Assembly: GCA_965613025.1 (NCBI GenBank) | Contig: CBFDUE010000002.1 | Span: 18,318-82,317, forward strand | Direction: 5' to 3' | DNA from: CAYTXJ01 sp965613025 | Lineage (GTDB): Bacteria > Desulfobacterota > DSM-4660 > Desulfatiglandales > JALVMZ01 | DNA length: 64,000 nt | In this document: positions 25,473-33,631 of the stretch, piece by piece | How the letters are laid out: every line of letters begins with the position of its first letter | Position numbering within the stretch: position 1 is the stretch's first letter | Translations under genes and position numbers: made by a program | The notes under the pieces: model-generated | What the model saw: only the letters and a program-made list of their open reading frames with translations | Databases searched by the model: none | What the model was told of the DNA's origin: nothing

Positions 25473-27287
25473 TTATTTCACACCATAAAAGAAATATATA
25501 ATCGTTAGCATTACTACCAGGAAGATGATGGTCATGAAAGCACCGGCCTTGGCGTAGTCCACGGTGCGATACCCACCCGGGCGCATGATTAAAGCGTTGA
25601 CCTGATGGGTGGGGAGTACAAATGTGTTGGAGGCGGACAATCCCACAACCAAAGCCGCCATTCTGGGGTCTCCTCCTGCCATAACTGCCATATTCATACA
25701 AAGGGGCACAAGCAAGACAGTGGCTCCCACGTTGGAAATGACGAGGGTAAAAAACGAAGTCATCACACCAACTATGGCAAGTAAACCAATAGGTGAGACT
25801 TGCCCAACAATGTCCAACACCTTCTTTGCGATGAATGCGGCAGTGCCTGTTTGTTCAAAGGCAATTCCCAGGGGAATCAATCCGCCCAGTAAAAACACAG
25901 TCATCCAGTCTACTGAATGGTAGGCCTCGTCAACAGAAAGCACACCGGTGATAATCATCCCAAGAGCCCCAGACATGAGAGCAACCGACAGACGGACATC
26001 GAAGAAAATTATTTGTGCCAGCGCAACCACGAGCCATATGACAGCCCACTTGGCCTTTTCAGGCCTCAAAATCTCGCCCTCTAAGGGGGTCGCAAAGGTT
26101 AGAATACGGGGCTGGGGTAAATTTTTTATCCTGTGGAATCGATCCCATGGACCCTGCAGCAGTATCGTATCTCCCATCTTAAGCTTTACATGATTAATCC
26201 CCGCATAGTAAATCCTTGAGCCCTTGTTCACAGCCACAGGATTGATTCCAAAGCGCTCCTGGAATTTTGTCTGTCCCAGGGTCTTACCAATGAGCTCTGA
26301 ACGAGGAGACACCACTGTTTCCACAAGACCAGCGTTAGTTCGGGCAAACTCATCGGCAAAAAAATCAAGCCCGGCCTTTAAGGCCCACCCCTTGTCCTGA
26401 GCGAGCCTCTGGACCCTTTCGAGCGCCCCCATTATCACGATGTCATCCCCAGGAGATATGGTATCAGCCTTGGATGCGGTCAATTTCTTCTTGCCTGTCT
26501 TCACGTTTCCTATTGCAACCACCGTCACCAGGTAATCCCTTCTTATATTTAACTCCTCAAGTGTCTTGGGACCATCGAAATCCTCTGGAATATGGAGCTC
26601 ATAGGGCTGGTCGAGGGCCTGGTATTCTTGTACCAACATGGCCGTTATACCCTTGTCTCCCTCTCCTTTGCTGGCAGGAAGCACAAACTTACCGAAAAGG
26701 AGAAAATAAAGCACTGCACTGGAAAGCAGACACACACCGATTGGTGTCTGAGTGAACAGGCCGAAAGGCTCCAGCTTTTTGCCACCTAAAACCAGGAGGT
26801 CATTCAAGAGAATAGTTGGGCTTGCTCCAACGAGGGTCAAGGTTCCACCTATGATGGCGCAAAACCCCATGGGCATGAGGAGCCGGGAAACCGGGATATC
26901 CAGCCGCTTGGCAATACGCTGGGCCGCAGGGAGAAAAAGTGCAGCAGCTCCAATATTTTGCATCATTGATGAGATTAAGCCTACTGTCGTAGCAATAAGG
27001 GCCATTATCCGCTTCTCACTGTGCCCGCCCAACTTGATTATTGGAGCAGCCACCTTATTCATAACACCGGTCTTGTCTAGCCCTGCCCCTATAATTATTA
27101 CCGCAATGATTGATACAACCGCGTTACTGCTCAGGCCAGAGAAGGCCTGCTGTGGGGTAACGAGGCCTATCAGCGGCAAAAGCACCATCATAATGATGCC
27201 TACCACATCAACCCGCACCCATTCAAAAACGAACAGAACAATGGCAAATGCAAGCACAATTAGAGTAAGAATCATATCAGTTGTCAT
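25473..27287 (-). CDS. SLC13/DASS-type transporter with two RCK_C (TrkA-C) domains
   Basis: 604 residues. N- and C-terminal membrane blocks flank two cytoplasmic regulatory domains at about 205-300 and 310-395 (VTVVAIGNVKTGKKKLTASK, ELIGKTLGQTKFQERFGINP), the usual arrangement in bacterial SLC13 permeases with TrkA-C domains. The membrane halves carry GLSSNAVVSIIAVIIIGAGL and SASNTFVLPTHQVNALIMRP. Likely substrates are dicarboxylates, sulfate or similar anions. A GGAGGAAT site precedes the ATG. It is convergent with the Usp-like and microprotein genes, and a cytidylate-kinase-like gene lies upstream on the same strand. GC is higher than the window background. Confidence 0.87.
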   Translation of the reverse strand: MTTDMILTLIVLAFAIVLFVFEWVRVDVVGIIMMVLLPLIGLVTPQQAFSGLSSNAVVSIIAVIIIGAGLDKTGVMNKVAAPIIKLGGHSEKRIMALIATTVGLISSMMQNIGAAALFLPAAQRIAKRLDIPVSRLLMPMGFCAIIGGTLTLVGASPTILLNDLLVLGGKKLEPFGLFTQTPIGVCLLSSAVLYFLLFGKFVLPASKGEGDKGITAMLVQEYQALDQPYELHIPEDFDGPKTLEELNIRRDYLVTVVAIGNVKTGKKKLTASKADTISPGDDIVIMGALERVQRLAQDKGWALKAGLDFFADEFARTNAGLVETVVSPRSELIGKTLGQTKFQERFGINPVAVNKGSRIYYAGINHVKLKMGDTILLQGPWDRFHRIKNLPQPRILTFATPLEGEILRPEKAKWAVIWLVVALAQIIFFDVRLSVALMSGALGMIITGVLSVDEAYHSVDWMTVFLLGGLIPLGIAFEQTGTAAFIAKKVLDIVGQVSPIGLLAIVGVMTSFFTLVISNVGATVLLVPLCMNMAVMAGGDPRMAALVVGLSASNTFVLPTHQVNALIMRPGGYRTVDYAKAGAFMTIIFLVVMLTIIYFFYGVK

Positions 27288-27449
27288 AGCCTATTCCTCC
27301 GTCTCAGTAATTTTGAAGCGCATCCGGCTCTGGACTTCGCAGACGGATGCATTTCACTCTGAAACAAAGACAAGCTATCCCTACCAGATTGTGAAAAAAA
27401 TTGCAAGAAAGTAAATAAGGCAACCCACTATTCTGTGGGTGGAAATTGA

Positions 27450-28301
27450 TCATGAATAATCTGGTGGATGCACATCACAATGAACCTCCTTTACCCCAGG
27501 GATGGAACCCACTATATTAAGAACTTCCTTGAATATATCTTTCATGATCCTTTCCTTCACCTTCTCTTGAACCTCCAAGCGGCTTGCCCCTGTCTTTCTG
27601 ATTTTTCCAGCCTCTACCTTAAGTTGAACCACCCCCTTTGAGACGGTAACCTCTGCCTCGCATAAACCAAATAGGGCAGCCTCCACGTGGGTTCTCAAAG
27701 CCAGATCAGCCAAATTCTGTAAAACTTTCTCATCAACCCTGAATTGCTCACTCTCTGCCGCAGTACATATGAGATCGCAGGCCTCATCTATCCCTAACCG
27801 GTCAATGCGAATGATCATGTCATAGAGCATTGGATTGTTGATTTCCCTATTGTAAAGATACCGCGTCCACAGCACCCTCTGCCTGTCATCTGCTTTTATC
27901 CTTTTCAGAGCCTCGTCCTTAGAAATCCCCTCTTGTTGCTGCATAAAAGCTACCCTGCTTTCTAAATCCGCTATTATCCGTACTTTGAGCACATTGGGAA
28001 ATTCTGGGATCAAAAGATGTCCGGCATGACCATGGTATACCACATTGTCATTCTTCACATGCTCCAGGAGGGCTGCCTTTATGTAAAGTAGATAACGCTC
28101 GCGACCATGAGTTATTCTTTCAAGAATGGAGGGAGCGTCATGTATGGACTTGGTGAGCTTCAACTCTGGCACATCAAAAAATTTAGAGGCCTCTATCAGC
28201 ACCTCCCTACTAATACACTCATAGCCCAATTTGGCTGCCACCTTTTCAGCAATCTCTTTGCCGTGACTGAAAGACCCTCTGGAAATGGTTATTATGGCCA
28301 C
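27450..28301 (-). CDS. Cytidylate-kinase-like protein with C-terminal BON-like domain
   Basis: About 283 residues from GTG 28301, which has a strong AAAGGAGGAG site; the ATG at 28349 has none. The N-terminal part (ITISRGSFSHGKEIAEKVAA with a P-loop-like turn, LGYECISREVLIEASKFFDV, DVVYHGHAGH-type strand, then YNREINNPMLYDMIIRIDRL) matches cytidylate kinase-like family proteins. From about residue 205 a BON-like region follows (EAALFGLCEAEVTVSKGVVQ and VGSIPGVKEVHCDVH). Kinase plus BON fusions often lie beside transporters or Usp proteins; the substrate is unknown. Confidence 0.75.
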   Translation of the reverse strand: MAIITISRGSFSHGKEIAEKVAAKLGYECISREVLIEASKFFDVPELKLTKSIHDAPSILERITHGRERYLLYIKAALLEHVKNDNVVYHGHAGHLLIPEFPNVLKVRIIADLESRVAFMQQQEGISKDEALKRIKADDRQRVLWTRYLYNREINNPMLYDMIIRIDRLGIDEACDLICTAAESEQFRVDEKVLQNLADLALRTHVEAALFGLCEAEVTVSKGVVQLKVEAGKIRKTGASRLEVQEKVKERIMKDIFKEVLNIVGSIPGVKEVHCDVHPPDYS

Positions 28302-28627
28302 TGGGGATCTCCTCCTTTCTGCTCGGTTTAAGGTCTGCCCTTGAAGCATGGATGTTTTGGTTTATGAGATTTCTTTTCAAAAAGAGACACAGCTTCTGGA
28401 AAATAAAATTTAGTTTACCTTATTTAGCTATTGGGATCAATTCCTTTTTTTACGTAAAAACGGATGAGTCTTAGTGTTCTGTCATTGAAATACCGCCCTT
28501 CTTCTAACCTTTGTGGTAGTTGAAAGTACCTCCGAATGTATTATATGCGAAAATTTCATCTGCCAGAGTAACTTGATTTAAACATTTATCTATAGACCAA
28601 AGATAATCTCTTTGGTATGATAATTTT
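28302..28627. other. Divergent intergenic region upstream of the holin-like gene
   Basis: 326 bases. A candidate promoter lies at 28520-28547 (TTGAAA, 16 bases, TATATG). A perfect 7-bp inverted repeat ACCAAAG / CTTTGGT (28596-28602, 28610-28616) sits just before the start of the next gene and may be an operator or a translation-controlling hairpin. No coding frame was found. Confidence 0.45.
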
Positions 28628-29050
28628 ATGAAGGGTCTATTGCTTAGATGGTTTATACTTTCCCTTTCCATATTACTCACATCCTATATATTAGATGGAA
28701 TAGAGGTTAGTGGCTTCTTTAGCGCCTTCTTTGCAGCGGCCATCTTAGGAGTATTGAATGCCTTTCTAAGGCCAGTCCTTATAATACTCACTCTGCCTTT
28801 AAACATAATAACTTTGGGTCTCTTTACATTTATTATAAATGCCATGCTTCTTAAGATGGCATCCAGTGTAATTATGGGTTTTGAGGTTCATGGATTTTGG
28901 GCTGCCATATTTGGCTCTCTATTTATAAGCACAATTGGGTGGATACTAAATCTTTTTATCGGAGCACATGGAAATATTGAATATCTTAAGAAAACGAAGA
29001 GAAAAAAGGTAATTGATTTAAAAGAGACAGAGAGAGACTTTTGGGAATAA
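28628..29050 (+). CDS. Four-span membrane protein of the mycobacterial phage-holin superfamily (PF04020)
   Basis: 140 residues with four hydrophobic segments. The family pattern is clear: RWFILSLSILLTSYILDGIE, AAAILGVLNAFLRPVLIIL, TLPLNIITLGLFTFIINAML and IGWILNLFIG. These proteins are widespread chromosomal membrane proteins; despite the holin label most have no known lytic role. There is no clear Shine-Dalgarno, and a 7-bp hairpin abuts the start. It ends 2 bases before the converging isomerase gene. Confidence 0.85.
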   Translation: MKGLLLRWFILSLSILLTSYILDGIEVSGFFSAFFAAAILGVLNAFLRPVLIILTLPLNIITLGLFTFIINAMLLKMASSVIMGFEVHGFWAAIFGSLFISTIGWILNLFIGAHGNIEYLKKTKRKKVIDLKETERDFWE

Positions 29051-29052
29051 CC

Positions 29053-29853
29053 TCAGCTTTTAAATAGCCCTTTTATCTTTTCATGACTTATTCTGAGATA
29101 ATCCCTGTCCCTGGAAAATACCTCTAAGGTAATTGTTCCTCTGTAGTCTATATCCTTTAGGGAAGTTATTATTTGCTCTAAGGGCAGATTTCCTGCTCCC
29201 AGGGGTAGATGTTCATCTGACTTTCCAAAGTTATCGCTAAGATGCACATGCCTTATATGATCTTTAAATGTCTTTATAAATTCCAGTGTCCTCTTAGAGC
29301 CCCTATCCCCAATATGTGCATGGGCAGGATCATAAGTGATTCCAATGGAAGGAAACCGATCTAAGAGTTCAAAGAAGTCTTCAATTTCTGTCATAAGTCC
29401 AGATCTTTCAAACATATTTTCCACACAGAGTTCAATTCCCAATTCATTTGCCACATTGACTACTTCTTCCAAAAATTCCATTGCCATCTCTTTTATCTCT
29501 TCTTTTAAAAATGAACCCAGTCCTCTTATGGAAGGGGGATGGATGGTAATCCTTAAAGGGGATAACAAAGAGGCAACCCTTAAGGATTCCATTATCTCTT
29601 TTTGGGATGCGGCCCTGATTGAAGGGGTAAGATCCGCAGGACTTAGAAATGTGGGCATATGACACAATACCTTCAGTCCGAATTGAATTGTGGCATCTCT
29701 TATCTTATCTATCTTTGTCTCTATCTCTTTGTAATGCGAAAGAGGTGCATCCATAGTGATCTCAATAAAGTCAAATCCCATCCTGCCAATGGTATGGATC
29801 TCATCTAAAAGATCCCTTAAAGGAGAATTCATGGCACCAAAAAGAATATTCAT
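29053..29853 (-). CDS. Sugar phosphate isomerase/epimerase (xylose-isomerase-like TIM barrel)
   Basis: 266 residues. TIM-barrel AP-endonuclease-2 features are FDFIEITMDAPLSHYKEIET, ITIHPP, ELCVENMFE with a metal-ligand Glu, SIGITYDPAHAHIGD, HIRHVHLSDNFG and TITLEVFSRD. The metal-binding His, Asp and Glu positions of the family appear intact. Reactions in this family range from sugar epimerisation to endonuclease IV activity, and the substrate cannot be assigned. AGGAGA lies 11 bases before the ATG. It precedes nothing obvious functionally: a toxin-antitoxin-like pair lies upstream on the same strand. Confidence 0.8.
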   Translation of the reverse strand: MNILFGAMNSPLRDLLDEIHTIGRMGFDFIEITMDAPLSHYKEIETKIDKIRDATIQFGLKVLCHMPTFLSPADLTPSIRAASQKEIMESLRVASLLSPLRITIHPPSIRGLGSFLKEEIKEMAMEFLEEVVNVANELGIELCVENMFERSGLMTEIEDFFELLDRFPSIGITYDPAHAHIGDRGSKRTLEFIKTFKDHIRHVHLSDNFGKSDEHLPLGAGNLPLEQIITSLKDIDYRGTITLEVFSRDRDYLRISHEKIKGLFKS

Positions 29854-29868
29854 CTTTTAAGGAATCTC

Positions 29869-30225
29869 CTATTCTTTTATAAGAGAAAATCTGATTCCAT
29901 GATCAGTAACCACTATAAATCTATCCTTAATTTTATTTTTATATCTGTTTAATAACTCTCTAAGAACCTTTATTTTATTAGGAAATCTTTCATCATCTAA
30001 TCTTAGAAGGATGATACCCTTATGGGGTCTTCCCTCTCTATATACTTTAGTTCCAAAGTCTTTATCACTGGTAATTAAAATCCATTCTTCAGTATAGGCC
30101 TTTTCTAAAATCTTATCATCGTCCAAACCTCTTTCTTGCTCATAAACAGAAAATACTTCATATCCTTCTTCTCTCAACCAGTTAGCTACATTTGGTCCAA
30201 TACACTCATCAACCATAAATCGCAT
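29869..30225 (-). CDS. DUF5615 PIN-like putative toxin
   Basis: 118 residues from ATG 30225, which overlaps the antitoxin stop as TGATG. PIN-like acidic residues are visible in RFMVDECIGPNVANWLREEG, GLDDDKILEKA and WILITSDKDFGTKV. DUF5615 proteins are PIN-fold relatives usually encoded with a DUF433 protein and treated as toxin-antitoxin pairs. RNA cleavage is presumed from the fold only. The TTG at 30228 is an alternative start. Confidence 0.82.
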   Translation of the reverse strand: MRFMVDECIGPNVANWLREEGYEVFSVYEQERGLDDDKILEKAYTEEWILITSDKDFGTKVYREGRPHKGIILLRLDDERFPNKIKVLRELLNRYKNKIKDRFIVVTDHGIRFSLIKE

Positions 30226-30470
30226 CAAATGGCCTCTTTCTCTAAGGGGAGAAAATCAACTTCACTGAGGGAACGACTGGCAAAAAGGAGACAGGCTTTT
30301 ATATCATCTTCCGTAAGCCCCTTATATTCCTCTAAAATTTCATCTACCTTCACCCCTTGAGCTAAAATTTTTAAGATATATTCAACTGTAAGTCTTGTGC
30401 CTTTAATAATAGGTTTTCCTACCATTATATTAGGATTTATTTCTATTCTTTCCATAAGATTTTTGTCCAT
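30225..30470 (-). CDS. DUF433 putative antitoxin
   Basis: 81 residues from ATG 30470, preceded by AAGGAG. The DUF433 signature is complete: NPNIMVGKPIIKGTRLTVEY followed by VDEILEEYKGLTEDDIKACL. The family has a helix-turn-helix-like fold and is the standard partner of DUF5615 genes. It lies 34 bases downstream of the 4-hydroxybutyryl-CoA dehydratase gene on the same strand, so the pair may be read through from that gene. Confidence 0.85.
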   Translation of the reverse strand: MDKNLMERIEINPNIMVGKPIIKGTRLTVEYILKILAQGVKVDEILEEYKGLTEDDIKACLLFASRSLSEVDFLPLEKEAI

Positions 30471-30504
30471 ATTTAACTCCTTCAAACTTCTTTAACTTAA
30501 ACAT

Positions 30505-31959
30505 CTATTTTATATTCAAAATCTTTTTTACAATCTCTTTGTCGTGTTCATAGTCAATAACCCTTTGAAGCATTATCTTCTGAGTCATTACAGGTCCTGC
30601 GCCATGCCAGGTGCCCACTCCGTGCATGCCTGCTGTCCAGTGTTGCAAGAGTTTGTGGACTTTTAGGATATTTTCTGTTGGAACATCAGAACCAAAGCTA
30701 TAGAATTCTTCCATATAGTCCTTGGTCTCTGGATTTCTTAGGTCCTTAAGAGAGGGCATAGTTACAATCAGCCCTCCTCCGATATCTCCTGCAAGTGCCA
30801 TCACCCTCCAGAAAGAATTACATACATTTAGCTTTGATACATTCCCCATAAGCTCATCTGGCAGATACACTCCGGAGCCCTTTGGGACTTCAGAACCCTT
30901 CTGAGCAGCTGCCATTCCACAGGCCCTGCATGTCTCCCTCAATACCACCATCTCCATCAATTCTTCATTTATATGGGTGGCCTTCTCAAGCCCTTTGTAT
31001 TCCTGTATCAGCTTACATGCCCCTATTATCTGATTCATAAATCCCACCTTACATGTTCCACCACAGGTCATACGATGGGTTCTGGCAAAACGGGCAACCA
31101 TCTTACCTGCATACTGATATTCCCCACACATAAAGACCCTTTCCCATGGCACAAACACATTATCAAATACGATCATAGAGGTCTCTCTCTGACCATATAT
31201 GGGATTTCCAAGCTCACTTAGATCCTCTGCCATATCCCTTTCTGCTGAATATGGGGAATACTGGCATATATAGGTTATTCCTTCTGTATCAGTGGGGATC
31301 GCAAAGGCAATGGAATAGTCTTCCTCTCCTTCATAGTGAGCTGCCTGTGGCAATACCACAAGCTCATTGCTTGCATATGCCCCACTTATATTAATCTTTG
31401 CCCCCCTTACATATATTCCATTTTTATCCCTATCTACCACCTTAAGGGAGAGATAGGGATCGGGCCAGTCAAGCACCTTCTGACTTCTCTTACCCCTGGG
31501 TTCAGTTAATGCTCCTGCAACAGATAGGTCTTCTCTCTGAACCATCTTGAGATATTCTAAAAATCTTTCATGATATTCCTTTCCAAGATCTCTTTGCATC
31601 TCCCAGGTGGTGCTTGCCAAGGAATGGAATGCGTCATATCCAACACATCTATAGATGCAGGTTCCGAGCATCTCAGCAGTAAAGGTGCCTACTTCTGCCT
31701 TCTTTATGAGATCTTCCACACTCCCACTTACATGGGTGTAACGATTTACCACATCCTCAATTAAGGGGGAGTGACATGTCATCAGATCACGATATTCCGG
31801 ATCAAGTGCCCATGCATACGATGCCTTATTTGCCTCAATCACTGTTCTTGTATTTCTGTTTTCAAAGATATCATCAACCCTTTTACCATTCATAAAGATA
31901 TTAAGCTGTTTCCTATCTTTTAAACTCTTTTCAAATTCTTCAGGACTCTTGAGTGCCAT
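30505..31959 (-). CDS. abfD: 4-hydroxybutyryl-CoA dehydratase / vinylacetyl-CoA delta-isomerase
   Basis: About 484 residues from ATG 31959 (AAGGAG eight bases upstream). It belongs to the FAD/[4Fe-4S] 4-hydroxybutyryl-CoA dehydratase family, which converts 4-hydroxybutyryl-CoA to crotonyl-CoA and isomerises vinylacetyl-CoA. Candidate cluster ligands are the Cys-x3-Cys pair in MLGTCIYRC (about residues 101 and 105) and the His and Cys in ARTHRMTCGGTC. In that second motif I read one residue more between His and the last Cys than I recall for the clostridial enzyme. No 4-hydroxybutyrate CoA-transferase is adjacent. A role in 4-aminobutyrate, succinate or crotonate metabolism is inferred. Confidence 0.88.
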   Translation of the reverse strand: MALKSPEEFEKSLKDRKQLNIFMNGKRVDDIFENRNTRTVIEANKASYAWALDPEYRDLMTCHSPLIEDVVNRYTHVSGSVEDLIKKAEVGTFTAEMLGTCIYRCVGYDAFHSLASTTWEMQRDLGKEYHERFLEYLKMVQREDLSVAGALTEPRGKRSQKVLDWPDPYLSLKVVDRDKNGIYVRGAKINISGAYASNELVVLPQAAHYEGEEDYSIAFAIPTDTEGITYICQYSPYSAERDMAEDLSELGNPIYGQRETSMIVFDNVFVPWERVFMCGEYQYAGKMVARFARTHRMTCGGTCKVGFMNQIIGACKLIQEYKGLEKATHINEELMEMVVLRETCRACGMAAAQKGSEVPKGSGVYLPDELMGNVSKLNVCNSFWRVMALAGDIGGGLIVTMPSLKDLRNPETKDYMEEFYSFGSDVPTENILKVHKLLQHWTAGMHGVGTWHGAGPVMTQKIMLQRVIDYEHDKEIVKKILNIK

Positions 31960-32046
31960 ATCCAATACTCCTTAATAAAAGATTTTTGAGATAATATCTG
32001 ATATATCCATCCTGTTAGCAACAAAATTTTTGAAAGTATAAAGAAT

Positions 32047-32090
32047 AAAAAAAACCCCCCTCTGAATCCCATTACAGGATTCAGGGAGGA
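32047..32090 (-). terminator. Rho-independent terminator downstream of the pilin gene
   Basis: On the minus strand the stem CCTCCCTGAATCC / GGATTCAGAGGGGG closes around a short loop and runs directly into eight T residues (32047-32054 on the plus strand read as A). It lies about 20 bases beyond the pilin stop. It isolates the pilin transcript from the dehydratase gene. Confidence 0.88.
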
Positions 32091-32111
32091 TATTAAAAGC
32101 CAGATTAATTC

Positions 32112-32477
32112 TTAGGTAGTTGGAAGAGAAACTGTTCCAGATGCTGTTCCATCACTTACACTTGCAGCAGTGCCAGAAGCTGTAATTGAAACCGGGTCCC
32201 CAGCACCATATGAGAGTTTAAAGTCTCCTGCATCGGTTCCAAATTCGCTTGTCTTTACATCTGATGCCTTTGGAACCCTTCCATTTTGAAGTATAAATTT
32301 GGCCGCCCACTGATTCACCCTTGCCTTACCTTCGGCCACCGCTGCCATTGCTGCCTGGTTCTTTGCCTCGGTTGTAAGACTCATATATCTTGGAACTGCA
32401 ACCGCTGCCAGAATACCTAAGATAATTAATACCGCAATAATTTCAATTAATGTAAAACCTCCATCTCTAGCTCTCAT
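32112..32477 (-). CDS. Type IV pilin-like prepilin
   Basis: About 121 residues from ATG 32477, chosen because GGAGGAAGAG lies just upstream; longer in-frame ATGs occur at 32489 and 32525. The short basic leader RARDGG is followed by the prepilin cleavage motif G/FTLIEIIAVLIILGILAAVA and a small Ala/Ser/Thr-rich globular domain, with AEGKARVNQWAAKFIL typical of MSHA-type major pilins. It has its own promoter and terminator. The assembly genes lie 1.1 kb away on the same strand, separated by the oppositely oriented HD-domain gene. No prepilin peptidase gene is in the window. Confidence 0.88.
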   Translation of the reverse strand: MRARDGGFTLIEIIAVLIILGILAAVAVPRYMSLTTEAKNQAAMAAVAEGKARVNQWAAKFILQNGRVPKASDVKTSEFGTDAGDFKLSYGAGDPVSITASGTAASVSDGTASGTVSLPTT

Positions 32478-32508
32478 CTCTTCCTCCATAGATTTAATTA
32501 AATTAAAA

Positions 32509-32528
32509 GATGTGAAATAAATCACATC
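32509..32528. promoter_or_regulatory. CRP/FNR-like palindromic operator
   Basis: The palindrome TGTGA-N6-TCACA lies at 32511-32526, extended by two further pairs on each side. It lies in the pilin 5' leader, downstream of the predicted start site, which suggests repression. It is also about 90 bases upstream of the HD-domain gene on the other strand, where it could activate. No CRP-family gene is in the window. Confidence 0.5.
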
Positions 32529-32551
32529 TTCTTTATAAAGATTTAGTTTGT

Positions 32552-32580
32552 TTATTAAAGAGATATATGTTATTTGTCAA
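32552..32580 (-). promoter_or_regulatory. Sigma-70 promoter of the pilin gene
   Basis: On the minus strand there is a perfect TTGACA (32575-32580), a 17-base spacer and TAATAA (32552-32557). The predicted start is near 32545, about 65 bases before the pilin ATG. Confidence 0.7.
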
Positions 32581-32608
32581 GAGTAATTTATAGAGAAAGG
32601 AGAATTAT

Positions 32609-33508
32609 ATGCAGATTGTTCAACTATCTAAGCTTGTGGATATGGACAACCCCTATAGAGTAATGGAAGAGGTCAAAACGATTATAAGGGATATATATGG
32701 AGATTATGATTTTAATATAATTGATCAGGTATTCAGTGACACTCTGGATCTCTTCATGGGTAGATATCCTGGCTATAAGGCATGCAATTGCAGATATCAT
32801 GATCTTATTCATACCACCGATACTCTTCTTGCAATGGCAAGACTTATCCATGGGGCAGTGCTAAATGGGATGAAATTCAGCACTAAAGATCTGGATCTTG
32901 GCATATCCTCTGCCCTTCTTCATGATACAGGATATATACAAAAGCTTGGTGATGATGAAGGAACTGGGGCCAAATATACCCTTGTGCATATTGATAGAAG
33001 CATTGAGTTTTCAAAGAGATATCTTCCAAGGCTGGGATTTTCTGAAAGGGATTTCAGATATGTGGAATCAATACTTAGATGCACGGGATTGAATGTAAGA
33101 ATAGAGGAGGTAGAGTTCTTCTCAAAAGAGCATGAACTTTTGGGTAAGATGCTTGGAACCGCTGATCTTATGGGACAGATGGCATCCAGAACCTACTTAG
33201 AGAAGCTCCCGTATCTATACAGTGAATTTAAAGAGGGCAAGGTGCCAGGGTATGAAAGTGAGTTTGATCTGATAAAGAAGACACCCGATTTTTATAGATG
33301 GACACTTAAGAGATTTAAAGAGGAATTTGATTCTGTCTATAGATTTATGAAAGATCATTTTGAAAAGAGATGGGGCATCAGAGATGATCTATATATGATA
33401 ACCATTGAAAAAAACATTAATTATTTGGAATATATCATTAAGGAACATCCCAAAGATTATAGAAGATATCTTAGAAGAAGATTGGACAGAGTGGTGCTTA
33501 AGAGATAA
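32609..33508 (+). CDS. HD-domain metal-dependent phosphohydrolase
   Basis: 299 residues. HD-superfamily motifs are YHDLIHTTDTLLAMARLIHG (first His), SALLHDTGYIQ (HD pair) and LLGKMLGTADLMGQM (late Asp). Such proteins hydrolyse nucleotides or signalling phosphodiesters. HD-GYP residues are absent, so cyclic-di-GMP hydrolysis is not indicated. It has a GAAAGGAGAA site and sits between the pilin gene and the pilus assembly genes, facing the latter. MITE-like copy 3 begins three bases after its stop. Its link to the pilus is by position only. Confidence 0.8.
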   Translation: MQIVQLSKLVDMDNPYRVMEEVKTIIRDIYGDYDFNIIDQVFSDTLDLFMGRYPGYKACNCRYHDLIHTTDTLLAMARLIHGAVLNGMKFSTKDLDLGISSALLHDTGYIQKLGDDEGTGAKYTLVHIDRSIEFSKRYLPRLGFSERDFRYVESILRCTGLNVRIEEVEFFSKEHELLGKMLGTADLMGQMASRTYLEKLPYLYSEFKEGKVPGYESEFDLIKKTPDFYRWTLKRFKEEFDSVYRFMKDHFEKRWGIRDDLYMITIEKNINYLEYIIKEHPKDYRRYLRRRLDRVVLKR

Positions 33509-33510
33509 TC

Positions 33511-33629
33511 GAGAGCTTTACATAACCCTTTTCACACTGGGGGTTACACCCCCAGACCCCCAAAAATTAACTTAAAATAAGCCATAATTACAGCTTTTTT
33601 CTGAGAGCTTTGAATTTTTCAAAGCTCTC
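33511..33629 (-). mobile_element. MITE-like element, copy 3 (short form, 119 bp)
   Basis: It begins GAGAGCTTTACATAAC, includes CTGGGGGTTACACCCCCAG and TAATTACAGC, and ends with the hairpin GAGAGCTTTGAA / TTCAAAGCTCTC. This is the only copy without a clean 6-bp duplication (ATAATC on the left, AATCAC on the right; only AATC is shared, out of register). It fills the gap between two converging genes. Confidence 0.8.
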
Positions 33630-33631
33630 AA

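Noticed and set aside
26752..27414. A 220-residue plus-strand frame opposite the SLC13 gene
   Set aside because: Ser/Thr/Ile-rich composition typical of an antisense shadow of a membrane protein gene.
33603..33629. The 12-bp hairpin at the element ends as an intrinsic terminator
   Set aside because: No T-run follows the stem on either strand, and the same hairpin occurs in all five element copies regardless of gene orientation.
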